From Sulfuricella denitrificans (GTDB lineage Bacteria > Pseudomonadota > Gammaproteobacteria > Burkholderiales > Sulfuricellaceae), in assembly GCA_002632355.1 (NCBI GenBank), contig NSJJ01000001.1, forward strand, positions 1-64,000: a stretch of 64,000 nucleotides of DNA, read 5' to 3'. The position numbers were made by a program, and so were the translations under genes. Positions within the stretch are counted from its first letter, which is position 1. Every line of letters begins with the position of its first letter. Positions 1 to 6,947 of this stretch are shown here, piece by piece. The notes beneath the pieces were generated by a model. That model did not search any database. It was not told the origin of the DNA and saw nothing but the letters and a program-made list of their open reading frames with translations.

Positions 1-105
1 GTGGTGGACTGGGGCGAGGGAAAAGTAGCGGGGCCCAAACCGGCAGTGCAGGCTTCTGGCGATCTGTCGCAATTGCTGAAAGCAGTCGGTCAGGTGCAAC
101 CGTGA
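1..105 (+). CDS. C-terminal end of an unidentified protein (cut by window edge)
   Basis: An open frame runs from the first base to a TGA at 103-105 and gives 34 residues ending DLSQLLKAVGQVQP. The tail is rich in Ala, Gln and Pro before a short amphipathic stretch. Nothing in it identifies a family. It converges on fdxA, whose stop lies 28 bases further on. It could be a chance frame, but the absence of stops up to the window edge and the GC-rich third positions favour a real gene end. Confidence 0.4.
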   Translation: MVDWGEGKVAGPKPAVQASGDLSQLLKAVGQVQP

Positions 106-132
106 GTGAGATGACGGGGGGTGTTTCCGGGC

Positions 133-456
133 TTATTTTTTCAGGTGCTGCAGTTTGTCCTCTGCGCCATTCCACTCGTCCGCATCGGGAAGAGGATCTT
201 TCTTTTTGGTGATAACCGGCCAGGTTTTTGCCAGCACTGCATTGATTTCGAGAAACTTCTCCTGACCTGCCGGAAGGTCGGTCTCCGGGAAGATCGCAGC
301 GGCGGGGCATTCCGTCACGCATACGTCGCAATCGATGCATTCCTCAGGATCGATCACCAGGAAATTCGGCCCTTCATGAAAGCAATCCACCGGACAAACT
401 ACCGCGCAATCCGTATATTTGCAGAGGATGCAGTTTTCAGTCACGACGTAGGCCAT
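133..456 (-). CDS. fdxA: 7Fe ferredoxin, FdxA / Azotobacter FdI type
   Basis: Small soluble electron carrier of 107 residues holding one [3Fe-4S] and one [4Fe-4S] cluster. Cys9, Cys17 and Cys50 match the 3Fe ligands of Azotobacter FdI, and Cys21, Cys40, Cys43 and Cys46 match the 4Fe ligands; Cys12 and Cys25 are additional. The C-terminal extension after the clusters, ending [21 protein letters not shown], is diagnostic of this subfamily. The ATG at 456 is chosen because an AAGGAG ribosome site lies 9 bases upstream; the longer frame to 597 adds sequence unlike any ferredoxin. It is monocistronic as far as can be seen. The redox partner cannot be told from context. Confidence 0.95.
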   Translation of the reverse strand: MAYVVTENCILCKYTDCAVVCPVDCFHEGPNFLVIDPEECIDCDVCVTECPAAAIFPETDLPAGQEKFLEINAVLAKTWPVITKKKDPLPDADEWNGAEDKLQHLKK

Positions 457-624
457 TTGCATGCACTCCTTTCCCGTTGTCTTTGCATCCCATTCAAGTT
501 TATGAGTAATGCATGAAGAATTGGTTCCTTGGCCTGTCGAAAATGGAACCGCGCCCCCATGCCGGGGAGAGGGACGATGAGAACCGAACCGATGCATTCG
601 GCAGTCCGGTTCAGAAGCGGAAGC

Positions 625-885
625 TTATTTCTTGGGTTCCATGGCCATGCTGCCGCCATGTTCCATTTTGTCGCCTTTCTCCATCTTGTCAGCCTGCTTT
701 TCCATTTTTTTCGGCTTCGCTTTCATCATCGCGCCTTCCTTGGTCATGGGTTCCTTCTTCATGGCGTCCTGAGTCATGGCGCCTTTTTCCATGGCGTCAT
801 GTTTGTCCATCGGTTCCATGGCAAATGCCAGGCTGGCGCCGCACATCAGGCACAGGGAAAGCAGTGTGGTTGAAATTTTGTTCAT
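625..885 (-). CDS. Secreted methionine/lysine-rich MXKDX-repeat peptide, MrpX-like
   Basis: 86 residues with a clear signal peptide (about residues 1-22, cleavage after SLAFA). The mature part has 13 Met in about 64 residues, arranged in Lys/Asp/Glu-rich pentads such as MEKGA, MTQDA and MKKEP. There are no cysteines after the signal peptide. Such pentapeptide MXKDX proteins are periplasmic. In Azospira suillum a methionine-rich peptide (MrpX) controlled by SigF/NrsF acts as a sacrificial hypochlorite scavenger and is recycled by a periplasmic methionine sulfoxide reductase. Here the gene is divergent from a SigF-like factor and preceded by a matching ECF promoter at 990-1018. Start supported by CAGGAG before the ATG. 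The scavenger role is inferred. Confidence 0.85.
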   Translation of the reverse strand: MNKISTTLLSLCLMCGASLAFAMEPMDKHDAMEKGAMTQDAMKKEPMTKEGAMMKAKPKKMEKQADKMEKGDKMEHGGSMAMEPKK

Positions 886-989
886 TTGGATCTCCTGTTT
901 TAAAAAATGGCATCATGGCAAAGTGCTCGATGCGGAAAACAAACCTCACGGGTTATGGCCCGAACGAAACTTCTGTCCCGTGTGCTGGT

Positions 990-1018
990 TTATTCGGGCA
1001 GACTCTAAAAAAGGTTAC
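990..1018 (-). promoter_or_regulatory. Predicted SigF-type ECF promoter of the methionine-rich peptide gene
   Basis: Read on the minus strand, GTAACC (1013-1018) is followed after exactly 16 bases by CGAA (993-996), continuing as CGAATAA. GTAACC-N16-CGAA is the form I recall for Caulobacter SigF (NrsF-controlled) promoters. It would give a leader of about 100 bases ahead of the peptide start at 885. It points at the secreted peptide and not at the sigma gene. Confidence 0.6.
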
Positions 1019-1039
1019 AAAAATTTTTCAGGACCGGGT

Positions 1040-1579
1040 TTGGCGGATAAAACAGAAAATCTCGAAGCACTGATGAAGCTGTCCCTGAATGGGGACAAGC
1101 GTGCTTATGCGCTGCTGCTGCAGGAAACCGCGCGCTTTTTGCGGCCGTTTCTGGCCCGGCGGCTCAATGTCGAGAGCGAGGTGGACGATCTGTTGCAGGA
1201 AATCCTGATCTCCGTGCACAAGGCGCGGCATACCTTTGACGGCAACCGGCCATACAGGCCCTGGGCCTTTGCCATCGCCAAATTCCGCTTGCAGGATCAT
1301 TTGCGCGCCCATTATGCCGACCACCTGCGCCACGCGGTCGAGTTGTCCGAGGTGGAAAATGATTTGCAGGAAAATGTAACCAAATCCGGCATGAGTTACG
1401 AATCCATCAGTGGAGAGGTTGAAAAGCTTCCGCCCAAACAGGCCGCCATCCTGCAGATGATGCACCAGGAGGGCTATACCGCCAGAGAAGTGGCGGAGAA
1501 GACCGGCATGAAGGAATCCGCAGTCAAGGTCGCGGCGCATCGCGCCTACAAGATATTGAGAAAGGTACTGGAACGATAA
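1040..1579 (+). CDS. sigF: ECF RNA polymerase sigma factor, SigF-like (NrsF-associated)
   Basis: About 179 residues with sigma region 2 (VDDLLQEILISVHKARHTFD, around residues 45-65) and region 4 helix-turn-helix (LPPKQAAILQMMHQEGYT through AREVAEKTGMKESAVKVAAHR). Regions 1 and 3 are absent, as in extracytoplasmic-function sigmas. TTG 1040 is preferred because AGGA lies 6 bases upstream and the protein then starts as family members do; ATG 1073 is the alternative. The stop overlaps the next ATG by one base, so it is co-translated with the anti-sigma NrsF. It is expected to be held at the membrane by NrsF and to drive the divergent methionine-rich peptide gene. Confidence 0.88.
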   Translation: MADKTENLEALMKLSLNGDKRAYALLLQETARFLRPFLARRLNVESEVDDLLQEILISVHKARHTFDGNRPYRPWAFAIAKFRLQDHLRAHYADHLRHAVELSEVENDLQENVTKSGMSYESISGEVEKLPPKQAAILQMMHQEGYTAREVAEKTGMKESAVKVAAHRAYKILRKVLER

Positions 1580-2214
1580 TGGCAAGCATCGAACAACTGG
1601 TCGATCGTCTGGCGCAGGATGCCGCCCCGGTGAAGCCTGCGCCCCATCCGCTGACGCTGAGCCTCGGATGGGCAGCGGCGGCGGCGGTCTATCTCGTGCT
1701 GTCGCTGTGGATTTCCGGCTTGCGCCCGGACCTGGCGCAGAAGCTCCATGAACCGTGGTTTCTTGCCGAACTGGGAGTTCTTGTCCTGATTTTTCTTGCC
1801 ACGTCCCTGAGCGCTGCCGTGCTGGCCTTTCCCGATCTGCACCAGATGAAGAAGACGGCCTGGGCGCCGGCTGGCCTGTTTGCGGTCTTTATTGCGATCC
1901 TGTTTTTCGCCTGGCGCGCCGACGTGCCGCCCGCACCCCTGCCCGTGCACAGCTTCGAATGCACGGCCAGCATCACCCTGTTCGCGCTTCTGCCGGCAGT
2001 CTGGACCTTCCTCTCCATGCGCAGGTTTGCCAGCACCCACTACCGCTGGGCGGGCAGTGTGGCGCTGCTTTCCGCTTTCAGCGTCGGCGCCCTGTGGCTG
2101 CTGCTGCATGAAGTGAACGATTCGGTTATCCACGTCATCGAATGGCACTACCTGCCCATGCTGGGCATCGGCCTGGCCGGCTGGTGGCTGGGGAAAAAAT
2201 GGCTGAAGTGGTAG
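1579..2214 (+). CDS. nrsF: Anti-sigma factor, NrsF / DUF1109 membrane protein
   Basis: 211 residues: a short cytoplasmic N-terminus (MASIEQLVDRLAQDA) that would contact the sigma factor, then about six hydrophobic segments. This architecture and the position directly after an ECF sigma gene are characteristic of NrsF (DUF1109). Caulobacter NrsF carries conserved cysteines needed for the stress response; here one Cys is visible in the central loop (HSFECTASI). The start ATG shares its A with the sigma stop TAA. NrsF should sequester the sigma factor until an envelope oxidant or metal signal arrives. Confidence 0.88.
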   Translation: MASIEQLVDRLAQDAAPVKPAPHPLTLSLGWAAAAAVYLVLSLWISGLRPDLAQKLHEPWFLAELGVLVLIFLATSLSAAVLAFPDLHQMKKTAWAPAGLFAVFIAILFFAWRADVPPAPLPVHSFECTASITLFALLPAVWTFLSMRRFASTHYRWAGSVALLSAFSVGALWLLLHEVNDSVIHVIEWHYLPMLGIGLAGWWLGKKWLKW

Positions 2215-2217
2215 TGC

Positions 2218-2664
2218 TTACTCAAACAGCCTGCGGTATTCCCCGTAGCCTTCTTTTTCCAGATCTTCCTTCGGGATGAAGCGCAGTGAAGCCGAGTTCA
2301 TGCAGTAACGCTGGCCGGTCGGAGCGGGGCCGTCGTCGAACAGGTGGCCGAGGTGGGAGTCGCTGTGTGCGCTGCGGACTTCGGTGCGCAGCATGAAGTG
2401 CGAGCGGTCCTGATGCAGGGTCACATTCTCCTGATCGAGCGCGCGGGTGAAACTCGGCCAGCCGGTACCGGAATCGAACTTGTCGCGCGAACTGAACAGC
2501 GGCTTGCCCGAGACGATATCGACGTAGATGCCTTCCGCATGGTTGTCCCAGTAGGCGTTGCGGAATGCCATCTCGGTGCCGTTTTCCTGGGTGACGTGGT
2601 ACTGCTCGGGACTGAGGCGTTGCTTGAGGTCCTCAGCATCGGGTTTATCGTGATGAACTGTCAT
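2218..2664 (-). CDS. msrB: Peptide-methionine (R)-S-oxide reductase MsrB
   Basis: 148 residues reducing methionine-R-sulfoxide in proteins. Family motifs are [22 protein letters not shown] and the catalytic [11 protein letters not shown]. The catalytic Cys is the only cysteine, so neither the two CxxC zinc pairs nor a usual resolving Cys is present; regeneration would need direct reduction or an external thiol. Start ATG 2664 is chosen over an upstream frame that lacks family similarity. No signal peptide, so cytoplasmic. It converges on nrsF with a 3-base gap, next to the methionine-rich peptide module, which fits an oxidant-defence theme although it is transcribed separately. Confidence 0.95.
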   Translation of the reverse strand: MTVHHDKPDAEDLKQRLSPEQYHVTQENGTEMAFRNAYWDNHAEGIYVDIVSGKPLFSSRDKFDSGTGWPSFTRALDQENVTLHQDRSHFMLRTEVRSAHSDSHLGHLFDDGPAPTGQRYCMNSASLRFIPKEDLEKEGYGEYRRLFE

Positions 2665-2700
2665 GGTGCCAACTCCTGTCTGGTTTTGATAAAAGTTCTG

Positions 2701-2825
2701 AACCGCAAAGGCGCAAAGGCGCAAAGCTTGTCAAAGACAATAAACACTTCGACATTCAGGCTATGGTTGAGTGGAAAATCCTGAAATCACATTTTTTCCC
2801 TTTGCGCCTTCGCGTCTTTGCGGTT
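2701..2825 (-). repeat. Imperfect inverted repeat of the AACCGCAAAGGCGCAAAG type
   Basis: Arms 2701-2726 and 2800-2825 match at 24 of 26 positions when one is reverse-complemented, separated by 73 bases. The arms are built of AAGGCGC/AAAG tandem units. The right arm runs into the stop codon (2824-2826) of the FemAB-like gene. Similar short AACCGCAAAG palindromes occur scattered in many proteobacterial genomes. The stretch 2665-2823 must also contain the msrB promoter. Confidence 0.7.
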
Positions 2826-3972
2826 AATCGCCTTTCCCCTCCTGTTTAAAAGGACTTCTCTCGTTAAGTTCGTCCATGTAGAAGCCGATGCCGCGCGTCT
2901 CGCGCCTGAGGAAATCGTCGACTGCCTGTGAAAAGCGGGGGTGGGCCAGCCAGTGCGCGGACCAGGTGGTTTCCGGCAGAAAGCCGCGCGACAGCTTGTG
3001 CTCGCCCTGCGCGCCGCCCTCGAAGAGCGGGATCCTGCGTTCGATGCAGAATTCGATGGCCTGGTAGTAGCAGGCCTCGAAGTGCAGGCCGGGGTGGTAT
3101 TCCAGCGCGCCCCAGGAGCGGCCGTACAGCGCATCCTGGCTGTAGAAGTTGAGCGCGCTGGCGACGGGATGACCATCGCGCAGGGCGACGACAAGCAGGA
3201 TGTTGTCCGCCATGCTCGCGCCGATGCGCTGAAAGAAATCCAGATTCAGCGCTTGCGGCGAGTTGTATTGCAGGTGGGTGTTGATGTAGCAGCGATTGAA
3301 GAATTCCCAGTGGGCCGCGCTAATGCTGTCACCGCTCAGGCGCTCGAACGTGATGCCCGCTTCCTTCACCTTGCGCCGTTCCTGTTTGATGCGCTTGCGC
3401 TTGTCGTGACTCATGCCGGCAAGGTAGGAGTCGAAATCGGCATAGCCCGGATTGCGCCAGTGGAACTGTACCCCGCGGCGCAGCATCATGCCCTGCCGCT
3501 GCATTTCCTCTGCCTGAGCTTCGGGCGGAAACAGGCAGTGCAGCGACGAGACGCCCATTTCCTGTGCCAGTTGCAGGGCGGCGTGCAGCAAGGCGGCACG
3601 CCGCTCCGGTGTCGGCGCCAATATTCGCAAACCGGTCACCGGCGTGAATGGGACGGCGCACAGCAGCTTCGGATAGTAGTCCAGGCCCGCGCGCTGGTAG
3701 GCTTCGGCCCATGCCCAGTCGAACACGAACTCGCCCCACGAATGGGTTTTCAGATACAGCGGCATGGCGCCGGCCAGATTCTGCCCCTCCCACAGCGTCA
3801 GGAACTGCGCGCGCCAGCCAGTCTCGGGCGTGGCGCAGCCACTTTCCTGCAGGGCGCTGAGGAAAGCGTGCGAGAGAAAGGGATCGCGACCCGCCAGTGC
3901 ATTCCATTGTTGCGCGGGAATCTCCCTGATGGATTCGATGATGCGAAGGATGGGGGGCTGCGGCAATTTCAT
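2824..3972 (-). CDS. FemAB/GNAT-like protein, DUF482 peptidogalycan biosynthesis family
   Basis: 382 residues, the usual length for this COG3146 family. An N-terminal half containing WNAL..RDPFLSHAFL and a C-terminal half with the acyltransferase-like core (ADNILLVVALRDGHPVASALNF, YGRSWGALEYHPGLHFE, FEGGAQGEHKLSRGF) are the conserved blocks. Family members resemble aminoacyl-tRNA-dependent FemAB transferases, but no reaction is proven. No signal peptide or membrane segment. It stands alone, head-to-head with selO over a 77-base gap that must hold both promoters. Its stop codon lies inside an inverted repeat. Confidence 0.85.
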   Translation of the reverse strand: MKLPQPPILRIIESIREIPAQQWNALAGRDPFLSHAFLSALQESGCATPETGWRAQFLTLWEGQNLAGAMPLYLKTHSWGEFVFDWAWAEAYQRAGLDYYPKLLCAVPFTPVTGLRILAPTPERRAALLHAALQLAQEMGVSSLHCLFPPEAQAEEMQRQGMMLRRGVQFHWRNPGYADFDSYLAGMSHDKRKRIKQERRKVKEAGITFERLSGDSISAAHWEFFNRCYINTHLQYNSPQALNLDFFQRIGASMADNILLVVALRDGHPVASALNFYSQDALYGRSWGALEYHPGLHFEACYYQAIEFCIERRIPLFEGGAQGEHKLSRGFLPETTWSAHWLAHPRFSQAVDDFLRRETRGIGFYMDELNERSPFKQEGKGD

Positions 3973-4035
3973 TAAATCCGTGATCGTAAGACTTGATTCT
4001 AGCCGAAACGGACAAAGTTTACTAAATCACTAAGG

Positions 4036-4041
4036 TATAAT
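4036..4041 (+). promoter_or_regulatory. Consensus -10 box of selO, implying a near-leaderless transcript
   Basis: A perfect TATAAT at 4036-4041 lies 8 bases before the selO ATG (4050). Initiation 6-7 bases downstream of the box would fall at about 4048, leaving only about two bases of leader. No Shine-Dalgarno sequence lies at normal spacing; AAGG at 4032-4035 is 14 bases away and would be upstream of the transcript. No good -35 element is visible at 16-18 bases. Confidence 0.5.
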
Positions 4042-4049
4042 TATTTCCC

Positions 4050-5519
4050 ATGAAAAAACTGGATCAGCTTAATTTCGAGAACAGCTTTGCGCGCCTGCCA
4101 GAGACCTTTCACAGCCGTCTCAGGCCGACCCCGTTGCCCGCGCCTTATCTGGTGAGCTTCAATGCCGATGCGGCAAAGCTGATCGACCTGGATCAGGGCG
4201 AAGCAGGGCGGCCCGATTTTGCCGGGCACTTCATCGGCAACCGTCTCCTGCCGGGCAGCGACCCGCTCGCCATGCTCTACGCAGGCCACCAGTTCGGCCA
4301 TTACGTGCCGCAACTGGGCGACGGGCGCGCCATCCTGCTGGGCGAGGTAAAAAACAGGGCCGGGGAGGGGTGGGAAATCCAGCTCAAGGGCGCCGGCACC
4401 ACCCCTTATTCGCGCAGCGGTGACGGGCGTGCGGTGCTGCGTTCCAGTATCCGCGAATACCTGTGTTCGGAAGCCATGCACGGCCTGGGCATCCCGACCA
4501 CGCGGGCGCTGTGCATCGTCGGCAGCGACCAGGAGGTGTACCGTGAATCCATCGAAAGCGCAGCCGTGGTGACGCGCATGGCGCCCTCGCATGTGCGCTT
4601 CGGTTCCTTTGAGGTGTTTTACTACCGCGAGCAGAAGGAGCCCATCGCGCAACTGGCGGATTACGTCATCGGGCGGCATTTCGCTCACCTGGCTGAAGCG
4701 CCGGACAAATATGCGCAATTCCTGAATGAGGTGGTTTTGCGCACCGCCCGTCTCATGGCCCAGTGGCAGGCGGTGGGGTTCTCCCACGGGGTGATGAACA
4801 CCGACAACATGTCCATCCTCGGACTGACCTTCGATTACGGCCCCTTCGGTTTCATGGACAGCTACGACCCGGCTTATGTGTGCAATCACTCCGACCATGA
4901 GGGGCGCTATGCCTACGACCAGCAGCCGCACATCGGCCTGTGGAATCTTGCTTGCCTGGCGCAGGCGCTAACGCCGATCATCCCGGTGGAAGAGGCCAAT
5001 GCGGCGCTGGAAACCTACGAATCCATTTTCGCCAGCCATTATCTGGGCCTGATGCGCAAGAAGCTCGGGCTGGAAACCGTGCAGCGGGATGATGTCGAAC
5101 TGATCAGCGGCCTGCTGGATGCCATGCACGCCAGCCATGTCGATTACACCCGCCTGTTCCGTAGCCTGGGACGATTCAATTCTGTGCCGGGTGAAACCAA
5201 TGCCGCATTGCGCGACCAGTTCATCGACCGCGCCGCCTTCGACGCCTGGGCCGTGGCCTACCGTTCCCGCCTGCAGGCAGAGCAGAGCGAGGATGCCGGG
5301 CGCAGGCAGCGCATGGATGCGGTCAACCCGAAATACATCCTGCGCAACTACCTGGCCCAGATCGCCATCCGCAAGGCCGAGCAGTCGCGTGATTTTTCCG
5401 AGGTGGACCGCCTGCTGGAGCTGCTGCGGCGCCCCTTCGATGAACAGCCGGAGATGGAAAGCTATGCCGCCCTGCCGCCGGACTGGGCGCAACATATCGA
5501 AGTGAGCTGCTCGTCATGA
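4050..5519 (+). CDS. selO: Protein adenylyltransferase SelO (YdiU)
   Basis: 489 residues, the normal length. SelO is a kinase-fold protein that transfers AMP from ATP to Ser/Thr/Tyr of target proteins and answers oxidative stress. Visible hallmarks are LYAGHQFGHYVPQLGDGRA, the QLKGAGTTPYSRSGDGRAVLRSS nucleotide region, HGVMNTDNMS with the metal-binding Asn, and DYGPFGFMD with the metal-binding Asp. The C-terminus ends CSS, placing Cys at the antepenultimate position where eukaryotic homologues carry selenocysteine. It overlaps the following methyltransferase by 4 bases (ATGA). No ribosome site is present; see the -10 box at 4036. Confidence 0.97.
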   Translation: MKKLDQLNFENSFARLPETFHSRLRPTPLPAPYLVSFNADAAKLIDLDQGEAGRPDFAGHFIGNRLLPGSDPLAMLYAGHQFGHYVPQLGDGRAILLGEVKNRAGEGWEIQLKGAGTTPYSRSGDGRAVLRSSIREYLCSEAMHGLGIPTTRALCIVGSDQEVYRESIESAAVVTRMAPSHVRFGSFEVFYYREQKEPIAQLADYVIGRHFAHLAEAPDKYAQFLNEVVLRTARLMAQWQAVGFSHGVMNTDNMSILGLTFDYGPFGFMDSYDPAYVCNHSDHEGRYAYDQQPHIGLWNLACLAQALTPIIPVEEANAALETYESIFASHYLGLMRKKLGLETVQRDDVELISGLLDAMHASHVDYTRLFRSLGRFNSVPGETNAALRDQFIDRAAFDAWAVAYRSRLQAEQSEDAGRRQRMDAVNPKYILRNYLAQIAIRKAEQSRDFSEVDRLLELLRRPFDEQPEMESYAALPPDWAQHIEVSCSS

Positions 5520-6115
5520 AACCCTACGCCGAATCCTGTGAACAGAACCGCGACCCCATCCTCGCGGTGCTGCGGGAAGTCTTTGCCGATCGCAGGCACG
5601 TTCTCGAAATTGCCAGCGGCACCGGGCAGCACGCAGTGTATTTCGGCCAGGCGCTGCCCCATCTGAGCTGGCAGACCAGCGAGCTGCCCGGAAACCATGC
5701 CGGTATCCACGCCTGGCTGGACGAGGCCCGGCTTCCCAACGTGCTGCCGCCGCTGACCATCGATTTACATGAGGACGCATGGCCGGTGGAGCGCGTCGAC
5801 GCCATTTTCAACGCCAATACCGTGCACATCGTTTCCTGGCCGGCGGTGGAGCGCATGTTCGCCGGAATCGGCCGGGTGCTGGCACCGGGTGGAATCCTGT
5901 GCCTGTATGGCCCGTTCAACTATGGCGGAAATTTCACTGCGGAAAGCAATGCGCGCTTCGACGCCTGGCTCAAGAGCCGGGACCCGGAGAGCGGGGTGCG
6001 GGATTTCGAGGCGCTCGACCGTCTGGCGTGCCAGCAGGGGCTGGTGCTGCGGCAGGACATTGCCATGCCGGCCAACAACCGCACGCTGGTATGGCAAAAG
6101 ATGGATCGTGGCTAG
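5516..6115 (+). CDS. SAM-dependent methyltransferase, DUF938 family
   Basis: 199 residues, essentially the full length of DUF938. The class I SAM motif is VLEIASGTGQHAVYFGQALP (about residues 29-48), and NTVHIVSWPAVERMFAGIGRVL followed by GGILCLYGPFNYGG forms the post-core signature. The start ATG overlaps the selO stop (ATGA), so the two are translationally coupled. The natural substrate of DUF938 is unknown to me. Coupling to an AMPylating enzyme is noteworthy but does not by itself give a function. Confidence 0.85.
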   Translation: MKPYAESCEQNRDPILAVLREVFADRRHVLEIASGTGQHAVYFGQALPHLSWQTSELPGNHAGIHAWLDEARLPNVLPPLTIDLHEDAWPVERVDAIFNANTVHIVSWPAVERMFAGIGRVLAPGGILCLYGPFNYGGNFTAESNARFDAWLKSRDPESGVRDFEALDRLACQQGLVLRQDIAMPANNRTLVWQKMDRG

Positions 6116-6164
6116 ATAACTGGTTTAAGATTGGAGATAATCGAAACCGGATATCGAGTTTATT

Positions 6165-6947
6165 ATGGCCCTGCAAGAGGCCCAGCCTGGCGGCGAAGTC
6201 AATTCGCTGCACATCGCGACCTACAACATCCACAAGGGATTTTCCCAGTTCAACCAGCGCATGGTGCTGCACGAACTGCGCGACCGCCTGCGCAGCATGC
6301 AGCCCGATGTGGTGTTCCTGCAGGAAGTGCAGGGGGCGCATCAGCGACACGCGGAGCGGCATGAAGACTGGCCGGATGAATCGCAGTACGAATTTCTCGC
6401 CGATTCGATCTGGAACGATTTTGCCTATGGCAAGAACGCAGTCTATCCCGAAGGGCATCACGGCAATGCGATTCTCAGCCGCTTTCCCATCGTGCGCTGG
6501 GAGAATGTCGATATCTCGGCCCATCCTGTCGAGCAGCGCGGCCTGCTTCACGGCGAAGTGGTGATTCCCGGCTGGGAACACAAGCTGCACTGCATCTGCG
6601 TGCATCTCGGCCTGTTCGCGCGCTGGCGCCGGAAGCAGCTGCATTTGCTGCGCGAACACATCGAACGTCTGGTGCCGGCGCACGAGCCGCTGATCATCGC
6701 CGGGGATTTCAACGACTGGCGCATCGAGGCCTGCCGCTTCATGATGCGCGAACTGCACCTGAAGGAAGCTTTCGAACAGGTGCATGGCATGCCTGCACGC
6801 AGCTATCCGGCCTCTGTCCCGGTTCTGCGCCTGGACCGCATTTATGTGCGCGGCCTGAAAGTCAAAACGGCCCAGGTGCATTTTGGCCGCCCCTGGTCGC
6901 GCATTTCTGACCACGCGCCCCTGTCCGCCACGCTTGCGCTGGCATGA
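6165..6947 (+). CDS. Endonuclease/exonuclease/phosphatase (EEP) family hydrolase, YbhP-like
   Basis: 260 residues with EEP-fold metal and catalytic motifs in order: ATYNIHKGF, VFLQEVQGA, GNAILSRFP, HLGLFARWR, IIAGDFNDWR and SDHAPLSA. The fold cleaves phosphodiesters of nucleic acids or lipids. The gene overlaps the cardiolipin synthase by 4 bases, matching the ybhP-clsB(ybhO) pair of E. coli, so a role in phospholipid head-group or membrane metabolism is likelier than DNA repair. No signal peptide. The start ATG 6165 follows a 49-base gap after the methyltransferase. Confidence 0.88.
   Translation: MALQEAQPGGEVNSLHIATYNIHKGFSQFNQRMVLHELRDRLRSMQPDVVFLQEVQGAHQRHAERHEDWPDESQYEFLADSIWNDFAYGKNAVYPEGHHGNAILSRFPIVRWENVDISAHPVEQRGLLHGEVVIPGWEHKLHCICVHLGLFARWRRKQLHLLREHIERLVPAHEPLIIAGDFNDWRIEACRFMMRELHLKEAFEQVHGMPARSYPASVPVLRLDRIYVRGLKVKTAQVHFGRPWSRISDHAPLSATLALA

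Noticed and set aside
1376-1402. Second GTAACC...CGAA match within the sigma gene
   Set aside because: The spacer is 17 bases instead of 16, and the sequence lies inside coding sequence on the plus strand, so it is probably chance.
2941-3975. Plus-strand frame of 344 codons opposite the FemAB-like gene
   Set aside because: Shadow frame in GC-rich sequence; the opposite strand encodes a clear family protein over the same region.
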